A DNA stretch of 64,000 nt from Umezawaea sp049997955 (GTDB lineage Bacteria; Actinomycetota; Actinomycetes; Mycobacteriales; Pseudonocardiaceae): assembly GCA_049997955.1 (NCBI GenBank), contig JAEBDY010000024.1, positions 1 through 64,000 of the forward strand. The letters are read 5' to 3'. The notes under the pieces are model-generated. The model was not told the origin of the DNA. It did no database searches and worked only from the letters and a program-made list of their open reading frames with translations. Both the position numbers and the translations under genes were made by a program. Positions 34,143 to 41,990 of this stretch are shown piece by piece (position 1 is the stretch's first letter; the number at the start of each line of letters is the position of its first letter).

Positions 34143-35119
34143 CCTCGGCGGTCAAGGACGAGCTGAGCAGGCTCGCCGTCTCGAAGACCTGCTGCCGCCG
34201 TGCCGAGGTGTCCTCGCTGCTGCGGTTCGCCGGAGGCCTGCACATCGTGGCGGGCCGGGTGGTGGTGGAGGCAGAGGTCGACCTCGGGTCCACGGCGCGC
34301 AGGCTGCGCCGCGAGATCCACGAGCTCTACGGGCACCAGTCGGAGGTCTTCACGATCACCTCCAGCGGCTTGCGCAAGGGAACCCGCTACGTCGTGCGGG
34401 TGGTGAAGGACGGGGAGGGCCTGGCCAGGCAGACCGGTCTGCTGGACCCTCGCGGCAGGCCGGTTCGCGGCCTGCCCGCACCGGTCGTGTCCGGAGGTGT
34501 CTGCGACGCCGAGGCGGCGTGGCGGGGCGCGTTCCTGGCCCACGGTTCGTTGACCGAACCGGGGCGGTCGTCGTCGCTGGAGATCACCTGCCCTGGGCCG
34601 GAAGCGGCGTTGGCGCTGGTCGGAGCGGCTCGGCGGATGGGGATCGCGTCGAAGTCCCGCGAGGTGCGCGGGGCGGAACGGGTCGTGATCCGCGACGGTG
34701 ACGCCATCGGCGCGATGCTGACCCGGCTCGGCGCGCACGACAGCGTGCTGGCCTGGGAAGAACGCCGGATGCGGCGCGAGGTCCGCGCCACGGCCAACCG
34801 CCTGGCCAACTTCGACGACGCGAACCTGAGGCGCTCGGCAAGGGCGGCCGTCGCCGCCGCCGCTCGGGTGCAGAGGGCACTGGAGATCCTCGGGACCGAG
34901 GCACCGGACCACCTGGCTGCCGCGGGGGCGTTGCGGCTGGCGCACCGGCAGGCTTCGCTGGAGGAGCTGGGGCAGCTGTCGGAGCCCCAGATGACGAAGG
35001 ACGCTGTTGCCGGACGCATAAGGCGGTTGTTGGCGATGGCGGACAAGCGCGCCAAGGACCTCGGGATGGACGACACGGAGTCGGCTGTCACGGCGGACAT
35101 GCTCGAGGCAGAGGTGTAG
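34133..35119 (+). CDS. whiA: Sporulation/cell-division transcription factor WhiA
   Basis: A 328-residue DNA-binding protein with a degenerate LAGLIDADG homing-endonuclease-like half and a C-terminal helix-turn-helix. Visible blocks are MTSAVKDELSRL, CCRRAEVSSLLRFAGGLHI, GVCDAEAAWRGAFLAHGSLTEP, and NRLANFDDANLRRSARAA before the HTH LEELGQLSEPQMTKDAVAGRIRRLL. WhiA works with WhiB to switch on division genes in sporulating actinomycetes. The start overlaps the yvcK end, with GGAGG just upstream. It closes the conserved four-gene run. Confidence 0.96.
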   Translation: MAMTSAVKDELSRLAVSKTCCRRAEVSSLLRFAGGLHIVAGRVVVEAEVDLGSTARRLRREIHELYGHQSEVFTITSSGLRKGTRYVVRVVKDGEGLARQTGLLDPRGRPVRGLPAPVVSGGVCDAEAAWRGAFLAHGSLTEPGRSSSLEITCPGPEAALALVGAARRMGIASKSREVRGAERVVIRDGDAIGAMLTRLGAHDSVLAWEERRMRREVRATANRLANFDDANLRRSARAAVAAAARVQRALEILGTEAPDHLAAAGALRLAHRQASLEELGQLSEPQMTKDAVAGRIRRLLAMADKRAKDLGMDDTESAVTADMLEAEV

Positions 35120-35181
35120 TCGGCGGTTCTGTTTCGGGGGTGGGGCCTGGGGTGGCTCGGCCGTCGCTGTGGTGTTGGCTT

Positions 35182-35338
35182 CGTTGTTGTGGCCGGGCGC
35201 TGGGCCCGCTGTTTTAGGGGCCTGGGGGTTCCGGCTTCGGTTGTCGTCGTGGCTGGGCGCTGGGTTCGCTGCGGTCGTGGCCGGGATTCTGGCTCTGCTG
35301 CCGTTGTGGCCGAGCGCTGTCTCCGCTGCCGTCGTGCT
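35182..35338. repeat. Degenerate tandem repeats of about 30 bp
   Basis: At least four units follow the pattern GT(T/C)GTGGC(C/T)GGGCGCTGG then about ten bases ending GCTG, starting near 35182, 35241, 35274 and 35302. They have drifted, so they look old. They lead directly into the large hairpin. Confidence 0.5.
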
Positions 35339-35457
35339 GTGGCCGATTTGACTCGGGGACCCCTTGATTTGACCCTTGATCGGGCTAAAAGGGCAGTCCC
35401 GAAAGCCTGCCCGATCTCCAATTTTAAGGGTCAAATCCCCCGAGTAAAATCGGCCAC
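35339..35457. repeat. 119-bp inverted-repeat element (hairpin)
   Basis: The left arm GTGGCCGATTTgACTCGGGG (35339-35358) with ATTTGACCCTT (35367-35377) pairs with AAGGGTCAAAT (35426-35436) and CCCCGAGTaAAATCGGCCAC (35438-35457). One mismatch and one bulge break the arms. A nested stem GATCGGGC (35378-35385) with GCCCGATC (35409-35416) lies inside. No target-site duplication is evident. It could be a MITE-like remnant or a strong transcription barrier after whiA. Confidence 0.75.
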
Positions 35458-35629
35458 GTTTGAGGCCCTAGCCTCCGGTTGGTTGTGGGGCGGCAGTCCT
35501 GGCGCGGCAAGGACTTGGTCCACTACTGCCCGAGCGTGCAGCACAATTCGGTCAACCATGCCTAGGCGCAGCAGCACTTTCTGGCTGCTGCTGTCAGTGT
35601 GGCAACTCAACTTGGGCCACGTTCAGGCA

Positions 35630-35789
35630 AGCGGAAGCACGCAACTGATCCGTCGCCCGCACTTCCCCCGTCGCCCCGATCCGCAGCGTCCTCAGCAGTT
35701 TCGGTCGTTTGTCAAGGCATCTTTCCCGCCTTGACAAATCACCGAAACTGATCGAGACAATTGAGCGAGCGGGGGGACGAGTCCACCGC
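35630..35789 (+). repeat. Dispersed hairpin element, copy C
   Basis: It has the same architecture as copy B. The inner stem TTTGTCAAGGC (35708-35718) pairs with GCCTTGACAAA (35728-35738) around ATCTTTCCC. A CG/TC internal loop follows, then an outer stem CAGTTTCGGT (35696-35705) with ACCGAAACTG (35741-35750). The outer stem sequence differs completely from copy B but is perfectly paired. Flanks are AAGCGGAAGCACGCA and GAGACAATTGAGCGAGCGGG. Confidence 0.88.
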
Positions 35790-36050
35790 GACCGGGTAGC
35801 AACCCGGCTGAAAGTCGAGCGCCCATCCGAACGGCAGGCCAAGGCGGCCCCGGCAGAGCGGGCCCTCAACGCGGGAGGCCAACAGAGCAAGCCCTTAACG
35901 CGGTAGGCCGGCGCAGCAGGCCCTAACGCAGCACGCCCCCAACAAACAGCCACCCCACCCACGCAATCCGCCATGCGGAAGCATTCTTCTGTGATGTGGA
36001 TTTCCCCTGCCTAGCGGTTGCTCGACCTGCATCCCGCCCCGACACTGGAC

Positions 36051-36079
36051 GAGCACCCCCTTCCTCCGTCCGGGTGCTC
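36051..36079. terminator. Small hairpin upstream of gap
   Basis: GAGCACCC (36051-36058) pairs with GGGTGCTC (36072-36079). There is no T tail on the plus strand; it could end minus-strand readthrough or stabilise RNA. Role uncertain. Confidence 0.35.
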
Positions 36080-36146
36080 AGCCTCTGGGATTAACACCGC
36101 CGCAACCTGGATTTTCTTGTTCGATCAAGAGATCCTGTAGGTCCAC

Positions 36147-36177
36147 GTGACCAGGGCCGCAGCGATGGGGATAGGCT
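36147..36177 (+). promoter_or_regulatory. Putative promoter of the gap operon
   Basis: TAGGCT (36172-36177) is a good -10. GTGACC (36147-36152) is a possible, widely spaced -35. This leaves a 5' leader of about 65-70 bases before the gap GTG, unlike the leaderless starts seen at many other genes here. Confidence 0.4.
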
Positions 36178-36249
36178 GCTTGTGGCTGACTGAAAGCCCA
36201 TCCGTACGCCCTGGCGCATTCCGCCAGTCGAGCATCGAGGAGACGTACC

Positions 36250-37254
<1,005 letters not shown>

Positions 37255-37261
37255 GGGCACG

Positions 37262-38425
37262 GTGAAGACTCTTAGCGACCTGCTCGCCGAGGGTGTGTCG
37301 GGTCGGCGCGTCCTCGTGCGCGCCGACCTGAACGTGCCGCTCGACGGCGACAAGATCACCGACGACGGCCGCGTGCGCGCGTCGGTGCCGACCATCCAGG
37401 CGCTCACCGGGGCCGGTGCCCGCGTCCTCGTGGCCGCCCACCTCGGCCGCCCGAAGGGCGAGCCGGACCCGAAGTTCTCGCTCGCCCCGGTCGCCGTGCG
37501 GCTGGGCGAGCTGCTCGGGGCCCCGGTGGAGATCGGGACCGAGGCCGGAGCCGACGGCACCGTGGTGCTGCTGGAGAACATCCGCTTCGACGCCCGCGAG
37601 ACCAGCAAGGTCGACGCGGAGCGCGAAGCCCTCGCCGACGAGCTGGCCGCCAAGGCGGACTCGTTCGTCTCCGACGGCTTCGGCGTCGTGCACCGCAAGC
37701 AGGCGTCGGTCTACGACGTCGCGAAGAAGCTGCCCGCCTACGCGGGTGGCCTCGTGCTCTCCGAGGTCCAGGTGCTGCACAAGCTCACCGAGGACCTGAA
37801 GCGCCCGTACGTCGTGGTGCTCGGCGGCGCGAAGGTGTCCGACAAGCTCGGCGTCATCGCGAACCTGCTGTCCAAGGTCGACCGCCTGCTCGTCGGCGGC
37901 GGCATGGCGTACACCTTCCTCAAGGCCCAGGGCCACGAGGTCGGCAACTCGCTGCTCCAGGCGGACCAGCTCGACCAGGTCCGCGGCTTCCTCGCCGAGG
38001 CGGAGGAGCGCGGCGTGGAACTGGTGCTCCCGGTCGACGTGCTGGCCGCGACGAAGTTCGCGCCCGACGCCGAGTTCGAGGTCGTGGACGCCACCGCGAT
38101 CCCGGCCGACCGCGAGGGCCTGGACATCGGTCCGAAGACCCGCGAGCTGTTCGCGAGCAAGCTGGCCGACGCGGCCACCGTGTTCTGGAACGGCCCGATG
38201 GGCGTGTTCGAGTTCGAGTCCTTCGCCGGTGGCACGCGCGCCGTCGCCGAGGCGCTCGTCAAGAGCGACGCCTTCACCGTCGTCGGCGGCGGTGACTCCG
38301 CGGCCGCCGTGCGCGCGCTGGGCCTCCCCGAGGACGGCTTCTCGCACATCTCCACCGGTGGTGGGGCCTCCCTGGAGTTCCTTGAGGGCAAGGAACTCCC
38401 CGGCGTTTCCGTTTTGGAGCAGTGA
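37262..38425 (+). CDS. pgk: Phosphoglycerate kinase
   Basis: A 387-residue two-lobed kinase making ATP from 1,3-bisphosphoglycerate. Motifs are RRVLVRADLNVPLDGDKITDDGR at the N-terminus, AHLGRPKGEPDPKFSL, the VVLGGAKVSDKLGVI nucleotide-lobe start, and the final GGGDSAAAVRALG with ISTGGGASLEFLEGKELPGV. Start is the GTG at 37262. The stop overlaps the tpiA start (TGATG), so the triad is tightly coupled. Confidence 0.97.
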   Translation: MKTLSDLLAEGVSGRRVLVRADLNVPLDGDKITDDGRVRASVPTIQALTGAGARVLVAAHLGRPKGEPDPKFSLAPVAVRLGELLGAPVEIGTEAGADGTVVLLENIRFDARETSKVDAEREALADELAAKADSFVSDGFGVVHRKQASVYDVAKKLPAYAGGLVLSEVQVLHKLTEDLKRPYVVVLGGAKVSDKLGVIANLLSKVDRLLVGGGMAYTFLKAQGHEVGNSLLQADQLDQVRGFLAEAEERGVELVLPVDVLAATKFAPDAEFEVVDATAIPADREGLDIGPKTRELFASKLADAATVFWNGPMGVFEFESFAGGTRAVAEALVKSDAFTVVGGGDSAAAVRALGLPEDGFSHISTGGGASLEFLEGKELPGVSVLEQ

Positions 38426-39213
38426 TGGCCTCCCGTCTGCCGCTCATCGCGGGCAACTGGAAGATGAACCTCAACCACCTCGAGGCCATCTCCCTGACGC
38501 AGAAGATCGCGTTCTCGCTGCCGGAGAAGTACTACGCCAAGGTCGAGGTGGCGGTGCTCCCGCCGTTCACCGACATCCGCAGCGTGCAGACGCTGACGGA
38601 CGGCGACAAGCTGCTCCTCAAGTACGGCGCGCAGGACATCTCCGCGTTCGACTCCGGCGCCTACACCGGTGAGATCTCGGGCCTGATGCTCGCGAAGCTC
38701 GGCTGCACCTACGTCACCGTCGGGCACTCCGAGCGCCGCGAGTACCACAACGAGTCCGACGAGCTGGTCAACCGCAAGGTGAAGGCCGCGCTCAAGCACG
38801 GGATCACGCCGATCCTGTGCGTCGGCGAGCAGTTGGACGTCCGCGAAGCGGGCAACCACGTGGCGCACTGCAACACCCAGCTCGTCGAAGGCCTCAAGGG
38901 CCTCACCGGCGAGCAGGTCGCCAAGGTCGTCATCGCCTACGAGCCCGTGTGGGCCATCGGCACCGGCCGCGTCGCCAGCTCCACCGACGCGCAGGAGGTC
39001 TGCGCGGCGCTCCGCGTCCAGCTCGCCGAGAAGTACGGCGAAGAGGTCGCGGCGACCGTGCGGGTGCTCTACGGCGGTTCGGTGAAGTCCGGGAACATCG
39101 GCGAGCTCATCGCCCAGAAGGACGTCGACGGCGCCCTCGTGGGCGGCGCGAGCCTCCAGGCCGACGAGTTCGCCAAGCTGTGCGCGCTCGCCGCGGGCGG
39201 CCCACTACCCTGA
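38425..39213 (+). CDS. tpiA: Triosephosphate isomerase
   Basis: A 262-residue TIM barrel interconverting dihydroxyacetone phosphate and glyceraldehyde-3-phosphate. LIAGNWKMNLN holds the active-site Lys, VGHSERREY the catalytic His, and YEPVWAIGTGRVAS the catalytic Glu and loop 6; VLYGGSVKSGN follows. The ATG at 38425 shares a base with the pgk stop. A GTG one codon earlier is also possible. Confidence 0.97.
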   Translation: MASRLPLIAGNWKMNLNHLEAISLTQKIAFSLPEKYYAKVEVAVLPPFTDIRSVQTLTDGDKLLLKYGAQDISAFDSGAYTGEISGLMLAKLGCTYVTVGHSERREYHNESDELVNRKVKAALKHGITPILCVGEQLDVREAGNHVAHCNTQLVEGLKGLTGEQVAKVVIAYEPVWAIGTGRVASSTDAQEVCAALRVQLAEKYGEEVAATVRVLYGGSVKSGNIGELIAQKDVDGALVGGASLQADEFAKLCALAAGGPLP

Positions 39214-39253
39214 TCCTGAACAATCCCTTTTTCCACAGGGTGGGTCCACGTTC

Positions 39254-39288
39254 GGCAGTTGAACCGGTACTCTGTGGCGTCAACTGCC
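39254..39288. promoter_or_regulatory. Inverted repeat in the secG leader
   Basis: GGCAGTTGA (39254-39262) pairs exactly with TCAACTGCC (39280-39288) across 17 bases that include TACTCT (39268-39273), a possible -10. It lies between tpiA and secG and could be an operator over a secG promoter or a leader stem-loop. Confidence 0.45.
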
Positions 39289-39304
39289 TGACAGCGAGGA
39301 AGAA

Positions 39305-39538
39305 ATGATCCTGTTCCTTCAGATCCTTTTGATCGTCACCAGCCTGCTGCTGATCCTGCTGGTGCTGCTCCACCGCGGTCGTGGTGGCGGCCTGTCCTCG
39401 TTGTTCGGTGGCGGCATGCAGTCGAGCCTGTCCGGCTCCAGCGTGGTGGAGAAGAACCTGGACCGACTGACGCTGTTCGTCGGCGCGGTGTGGGTCATCG
39501 CCATCGTCGGGATCGGGCTGCTCGTCAAGGTCGGCTGA
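39305..39538 (+). CDS. secG: Preprotein translocase subunit SecG
   Basis: A 77-residue membrane protein with two transmembrane helices (about residues 2-20 and 54-72) joined by a loop. The loop contains LHRGRGGGLSSLFGGG, the SecG signature. It stimulates protein export through SecYEG. GAGGAAGAA precedes the ATG. It sits downstream of tpiA as in most actinobacteria, here with a separate leader. Confidence 0.94.
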   Translation: MILFLQILLIVTSLLLILLVLLHRGRGGGLSSLFGGGMQSSLSGSSVVEKNLDRLTLFVGAVWVIAIVGIGLLVKVG

Positions 39539-39589
39539 GCTCGGGTCTATCAGGCGCAGGACAACCACGTGGTGGGGGTGTAAGGGTCG

Positions 39590-39934
39590 ATGGCTGGTGG
39601 TAACGCGATTCGCGGTACCCGCGTCGGCGCAGGTCCGATGGGTGAATCGGAGCGCGGGGAGTCCGCGCCCCGGAATCGGGTCTCGTACTGGTGTGCGAAC
39701 GGGCACGAGTCACGGCCGTCGTTCGCGATGGAGGCTGACGTCCCCGAGGTCTGGGACTGCCCGCGCTGCGGGCTCCCGGCCGGACGGGACGAGCAGGCCC
39801 CGCCTGCTCCTCCGCGCAACGAGCCGTACAAGACTCACCTGGCGTACGTGAAGGAACGGCGTTCCGACGCCGACGGCGAAGCGATCCTCCAGGAAGCGCT
39901 CACCAAGCTGCGGAAGCAGCGCGAAGTGCCGTAA
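39590..39934 (+). CDS. rbpA: RNA polymerase-binding protein RbpA
   Basis: A 114-residue actinobacterial transcription factor that binds RNA polymerase and the principal sigma factors and stabilises open promoters. The N-terminus MAGGNAIRGTRVGAGPMGESERG is the tail and basic linker. YWCANGHESRPSFAMEADVPEVWDCPRCGLPAG forms the zinc-binding core, and PYKTHLAYVKERRSDADGEAILQEAL is the sigma-interacting helix. Its neighbour secG is conserved. A strong terminator follows. Confidence 0.95.
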   Translation: MAGGNAIRGTRVGAGPMGESERGESAPRNRVSYWCANGHESRPSFAMEADVPEVWDCPRCGLPAGRDEQAPPAPPRNEPYKTHLAYVKERRSDADGEAILQEALTKLRKQREVP

Positions 39935-39947
39935 ATCGGACGACGAC

Positions 39948-39983
39948 ACGAAGGCCCGCACCTTTCGAGGTGCGGGCCTTCGT
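39948..39983. terminator. Strong terminator hairpin after rbpA
   Basis: A 16-bp perfect stem, ACGAAGGCCCGCACCT (39948-39963) with AGGTGCGGGCCTTCGT (39968-39983), has a TTCG tetraloop. The UUCG loop is exceptionally stable in RNA. It ends the secG-rbpA transcript and shields the convergent surface-protein gene. Confidence 0.85.
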
Positions 39984-40067
39984 CGTGCTTTAGGCCGAAT
40001 GGGCGTGCATTCGCGCGAGCGGATGCGGAATTCGGTTCCGCGCAATTCGGTGCGGAACCGATGCACT

Positions 40068-41063
40068 TCAGTTCTTGGCGGGCAGTCGCAGAGCGCTGAA
40101 CTGGCGGCGCAGCATCGTCGCCCCGATCAGGACGAAGAACACCAGCACCACGAGCGTCGACGACGTTCCGCTGGTGCCGCTCGTCAACGACACGTCGACG
40201 CTGCCGACGAGCAGGATGTCGCACTGGGCCCGGATGACGTGGCGGCCGGGTTCGATCGTGCCGAACTCGACGGGCGAGTTGAACTTGCCCGCGCTGTCCG
40301 CCTTCGCGGTGCCGACGTTCTCGTCCTTCGACGTGAGCCGCACCTCCGACCCCGGCGCGCACCCGGTGCCGGTCGCGTTGAGCTGGTCGCCGGGCTGGAT
40401 GTTGTCCTTGTCCAGCGTCAGCGCGCCGTCCGCGTCGATCGGGAGCGTCGTCGGAACGCCGCTGCTGCTGGACGACGACGAGGACGAGGACGAACCGGAG
40501 TCCGTGGTCGTAGTGGTCGTCACCGCGGTGGTGGTCGTGGTCGTCACGCCGGGAGGCGGCGGGGCGGTGGTCGTCGTGACGACCACCGGCGGGGGCGTCG
40601 TCGTGGTGACCACCGGGGGAGGGGTGGTGGTCGTGACGGGCGGCGGGACGACGACGGTGAAGGTGGTCCGCGCCGTGTTGCACACGCCTTGCGCGACAAC
40701 GGTGTGGGAGCCGGCCGGAGCACCCGCGGGCACGGCCACGCCCACCGAGCCGCCACGGGTGCGGCCCGTCGTGCCGCTGCCGATCTGCTGCTGGTTGTCC
40801 CAGAGGATCGAGACGCCGTCGCCCTTCGAGCAGACGTAGGTGAAGTTGGACCACGTCACCGTGAACCCCGCGCCGGGCGCGGCCGAGTTCGGCGACGCCG
40901 TCACCGCGGGCGGCTGCTGCGCGGTCAAGGTCGGTTGTTGCTGCTCGACCAGGGTCGGCCGAACCGGCGTCGGCTGCCGCTGCGCGGTAGCGGGTGTGAC
41001 CGCGAGCACCGTAACGGAGAGCACGGCCAAGCCGAGTACACCTAGTGTTCTGGTCGCCCGCAT
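40068..41063 (-). CDS. Membrane-anchored surface protein with Thr/Pro stalk
   Basis: A 331-residue exported protein. A signal peptide (MRATRTLGVLGLAVLSVTVLAVTPATA) leads to an Ig-like or adhesin-like domain (about 45-130), then a low-complexity stalk of Thr/Pro and poly-Ser (about 135-195, TTTTPPP repeats). A second beta-rich domain (about 205-290) and a C-terminal membrane helix with RRQFSALRLPAKN as a cytoplasmic tail complete it. No LPXTG sorting signal is present. AGGAG lies 6 bases before the ATG at 41063. It is divergent from the next membrane-protein gene. Ligand unknown. Confidence 0.75.
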   Translation of the reverse strand: MRATRTLGVLGLAVLSVTVLAVTPATAQRQPTPVRPTLVEQQQPTLTAQQPPAVTASPNSAAPGAGFTVTWSNFTYVCSKGDGVSILWDNQQQIGSGTTGRTRGGSVGVAVPAGAPAGSHTVVAQGVCNTARTTFTVVVPPPVTTTTPPPVVTTTTPPPVVVTTTTAPPPPGVTTTTTTAVTTTTTTDSGSSSSSSSSSSSGVPTTLPIDADGALTLDKDNIQPGDQLNATGTGCAPGSEVRLTSKDENVGTAKADSAGKFNSPVEFGTIEPGRHVIRAQCDILLVGSVDVSLTSGTSGTSSTLVVLVFFVLIGATMLRRQFSALRLPAKN

Positions 41064-41147
41064 GGCCATCTCCTGGAATGTGTCGCTGTCGGCGGCGCCG
41101 GAATGTAGCATCCGCCCGCAGACGCCGTGCTGAACTTGAGGTGCATC

Positions 41148-41990
41148 GTGAGACGTTCGACCAGCGCTGCGGGTTCACTGCTGCTGTTCGGAATTTTGCT
41201 GGGATCGGCTCAGGTGGCGCTCGCGGCGCCCGGCGAGGTCACGGTCAACGCGACCGTGGACCGGAAACCGGTCGGTGGAGCGGATGACGTGGTGCTCGAC
41301 CCGACCCGGTCGATCCGCGTCGAGGTGACCGTCCACAACGGAACGGACACGGATCGTCACGTGAAGACCGTCCGGCTGTCCGGATCGGCGCTGGCGCTGA
41401 CCTTCTTCGCCTACGACACAACGGTTCCGTTCGACGTGCCCGCGAAGGAGAGCGTCACCCGCGCCTTCCAGCTGGACCTCGCGGACCTCGGCGGCCAGGC
41501 GACCGGCCTGCTGCCGACGGAGATCGAGGTGCTCGACGACAACCGCGACGTGCTGGGGTCCGTGGAGACGACCGGTGACGTCGTCGGCTCGATGTGGTCG
41601 GTCTACGCGGTGTTCGGCCTCGGCGTGCTGCTGCTGACCCTCTTCTCGTGGGCCGGGGCGCTGTTCGCGCTCGCCCGCCGCAGGCTGCCCGCGAACCGGT
41701 GGCAGCGCGCGATGCGCTTCCTGCCCGCGGGCATCGGCACCGGGCTCGTCGCCGTCATCTCGCTGTCCGTGCTGAAGCTGATGGCCCCGTCGCCCGCCGC
41801 CGAGATCCCGTTCATCCTCGGTTCCGCCGCGGCGGCCCTTCTGCTCGGCTACCTGACGCCGCACCCAGGTGACGCCGAGGCGCCCCGCCCGGTCGACCAC
41901 GACACCGAGACCGACGACTACTCCAACCACGGCGAGGCCCCGTTGACCGAGCGCATCACCCGTCCGCTGCCGCCGGGCGGTGCGGTGTGA
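41148..41990 (+). CDS. Exported membrane protein of unknown function
   Basis: 280 residues. The start MRRSTSAAGSLLLFGILLGSAQVALA is a signal peptide. An extracytoplasmic beta-rich region (about 28-150, RVEVTVHNGTDTDRHVKTVRLSG) precedes three hydrophobic helices (about 155-180, 195-215 and 220-240) and an acidic cytoplasmic tail. TTGAGG lies just before the GTG at 41148, preferred over a GTG at 41127. Its stop overlaps the kinase start by four bases (GTGTGA), so the two are coexpressed and it may be a sensor or partner of the kinase. Confidence 0.75.
   Translation: MRRSTSAAGSLLLFGILLGSAQVALAAPGEVTVNATVDRKPVGGADDVVLDPTRSIRVEVTVHNGTDTDRHVKTVRLSGSALALTFFAYDTTVPFDVPAKESVTRAFQLDLADLGGQATGLLPTEIEVLDDNRDVLGSVETTGDVVGSMWSVYAVFGLGVLLLTLFSWAGALFALARRRLPANRWQRAMRFLPAGIGTGLVAVISLSVLKLMAPSPAAEIPFILGSAAAALLLGYLTPHPGDAEAPRPVDHDTETDDYSNHGEAPLTERITRPLPPGGAV

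Larger units (their letters stand above)
35120..36249. other. 1.1-kb gene-free region between whiA and gap
   Basis: The longest gap in the window. From left to right it holds degenerate tandem repeats, a 119-bp hairpin, copy C of the dispersed hairpin element, a small GAGCACCC hairpin and the gap promoter. Open frames here have skewed compositions and no domains. No RNA gene is recognised, although the structured elements could be transcribed. Confidence 0.65.

Noticed and set aside
35189..35734. 181-codon frame between whiA and gap
   Set aside because: It runs through tandem repeats, the large hairpin and copy C of the dispersed element and has no ribosome-binding site or domain.
40500..40640. 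Repetitive GTGGTCGT DNA
   Set aside because: It encodes the Thr/Pro stalk of the surface protein, so the repetition is at protein level.
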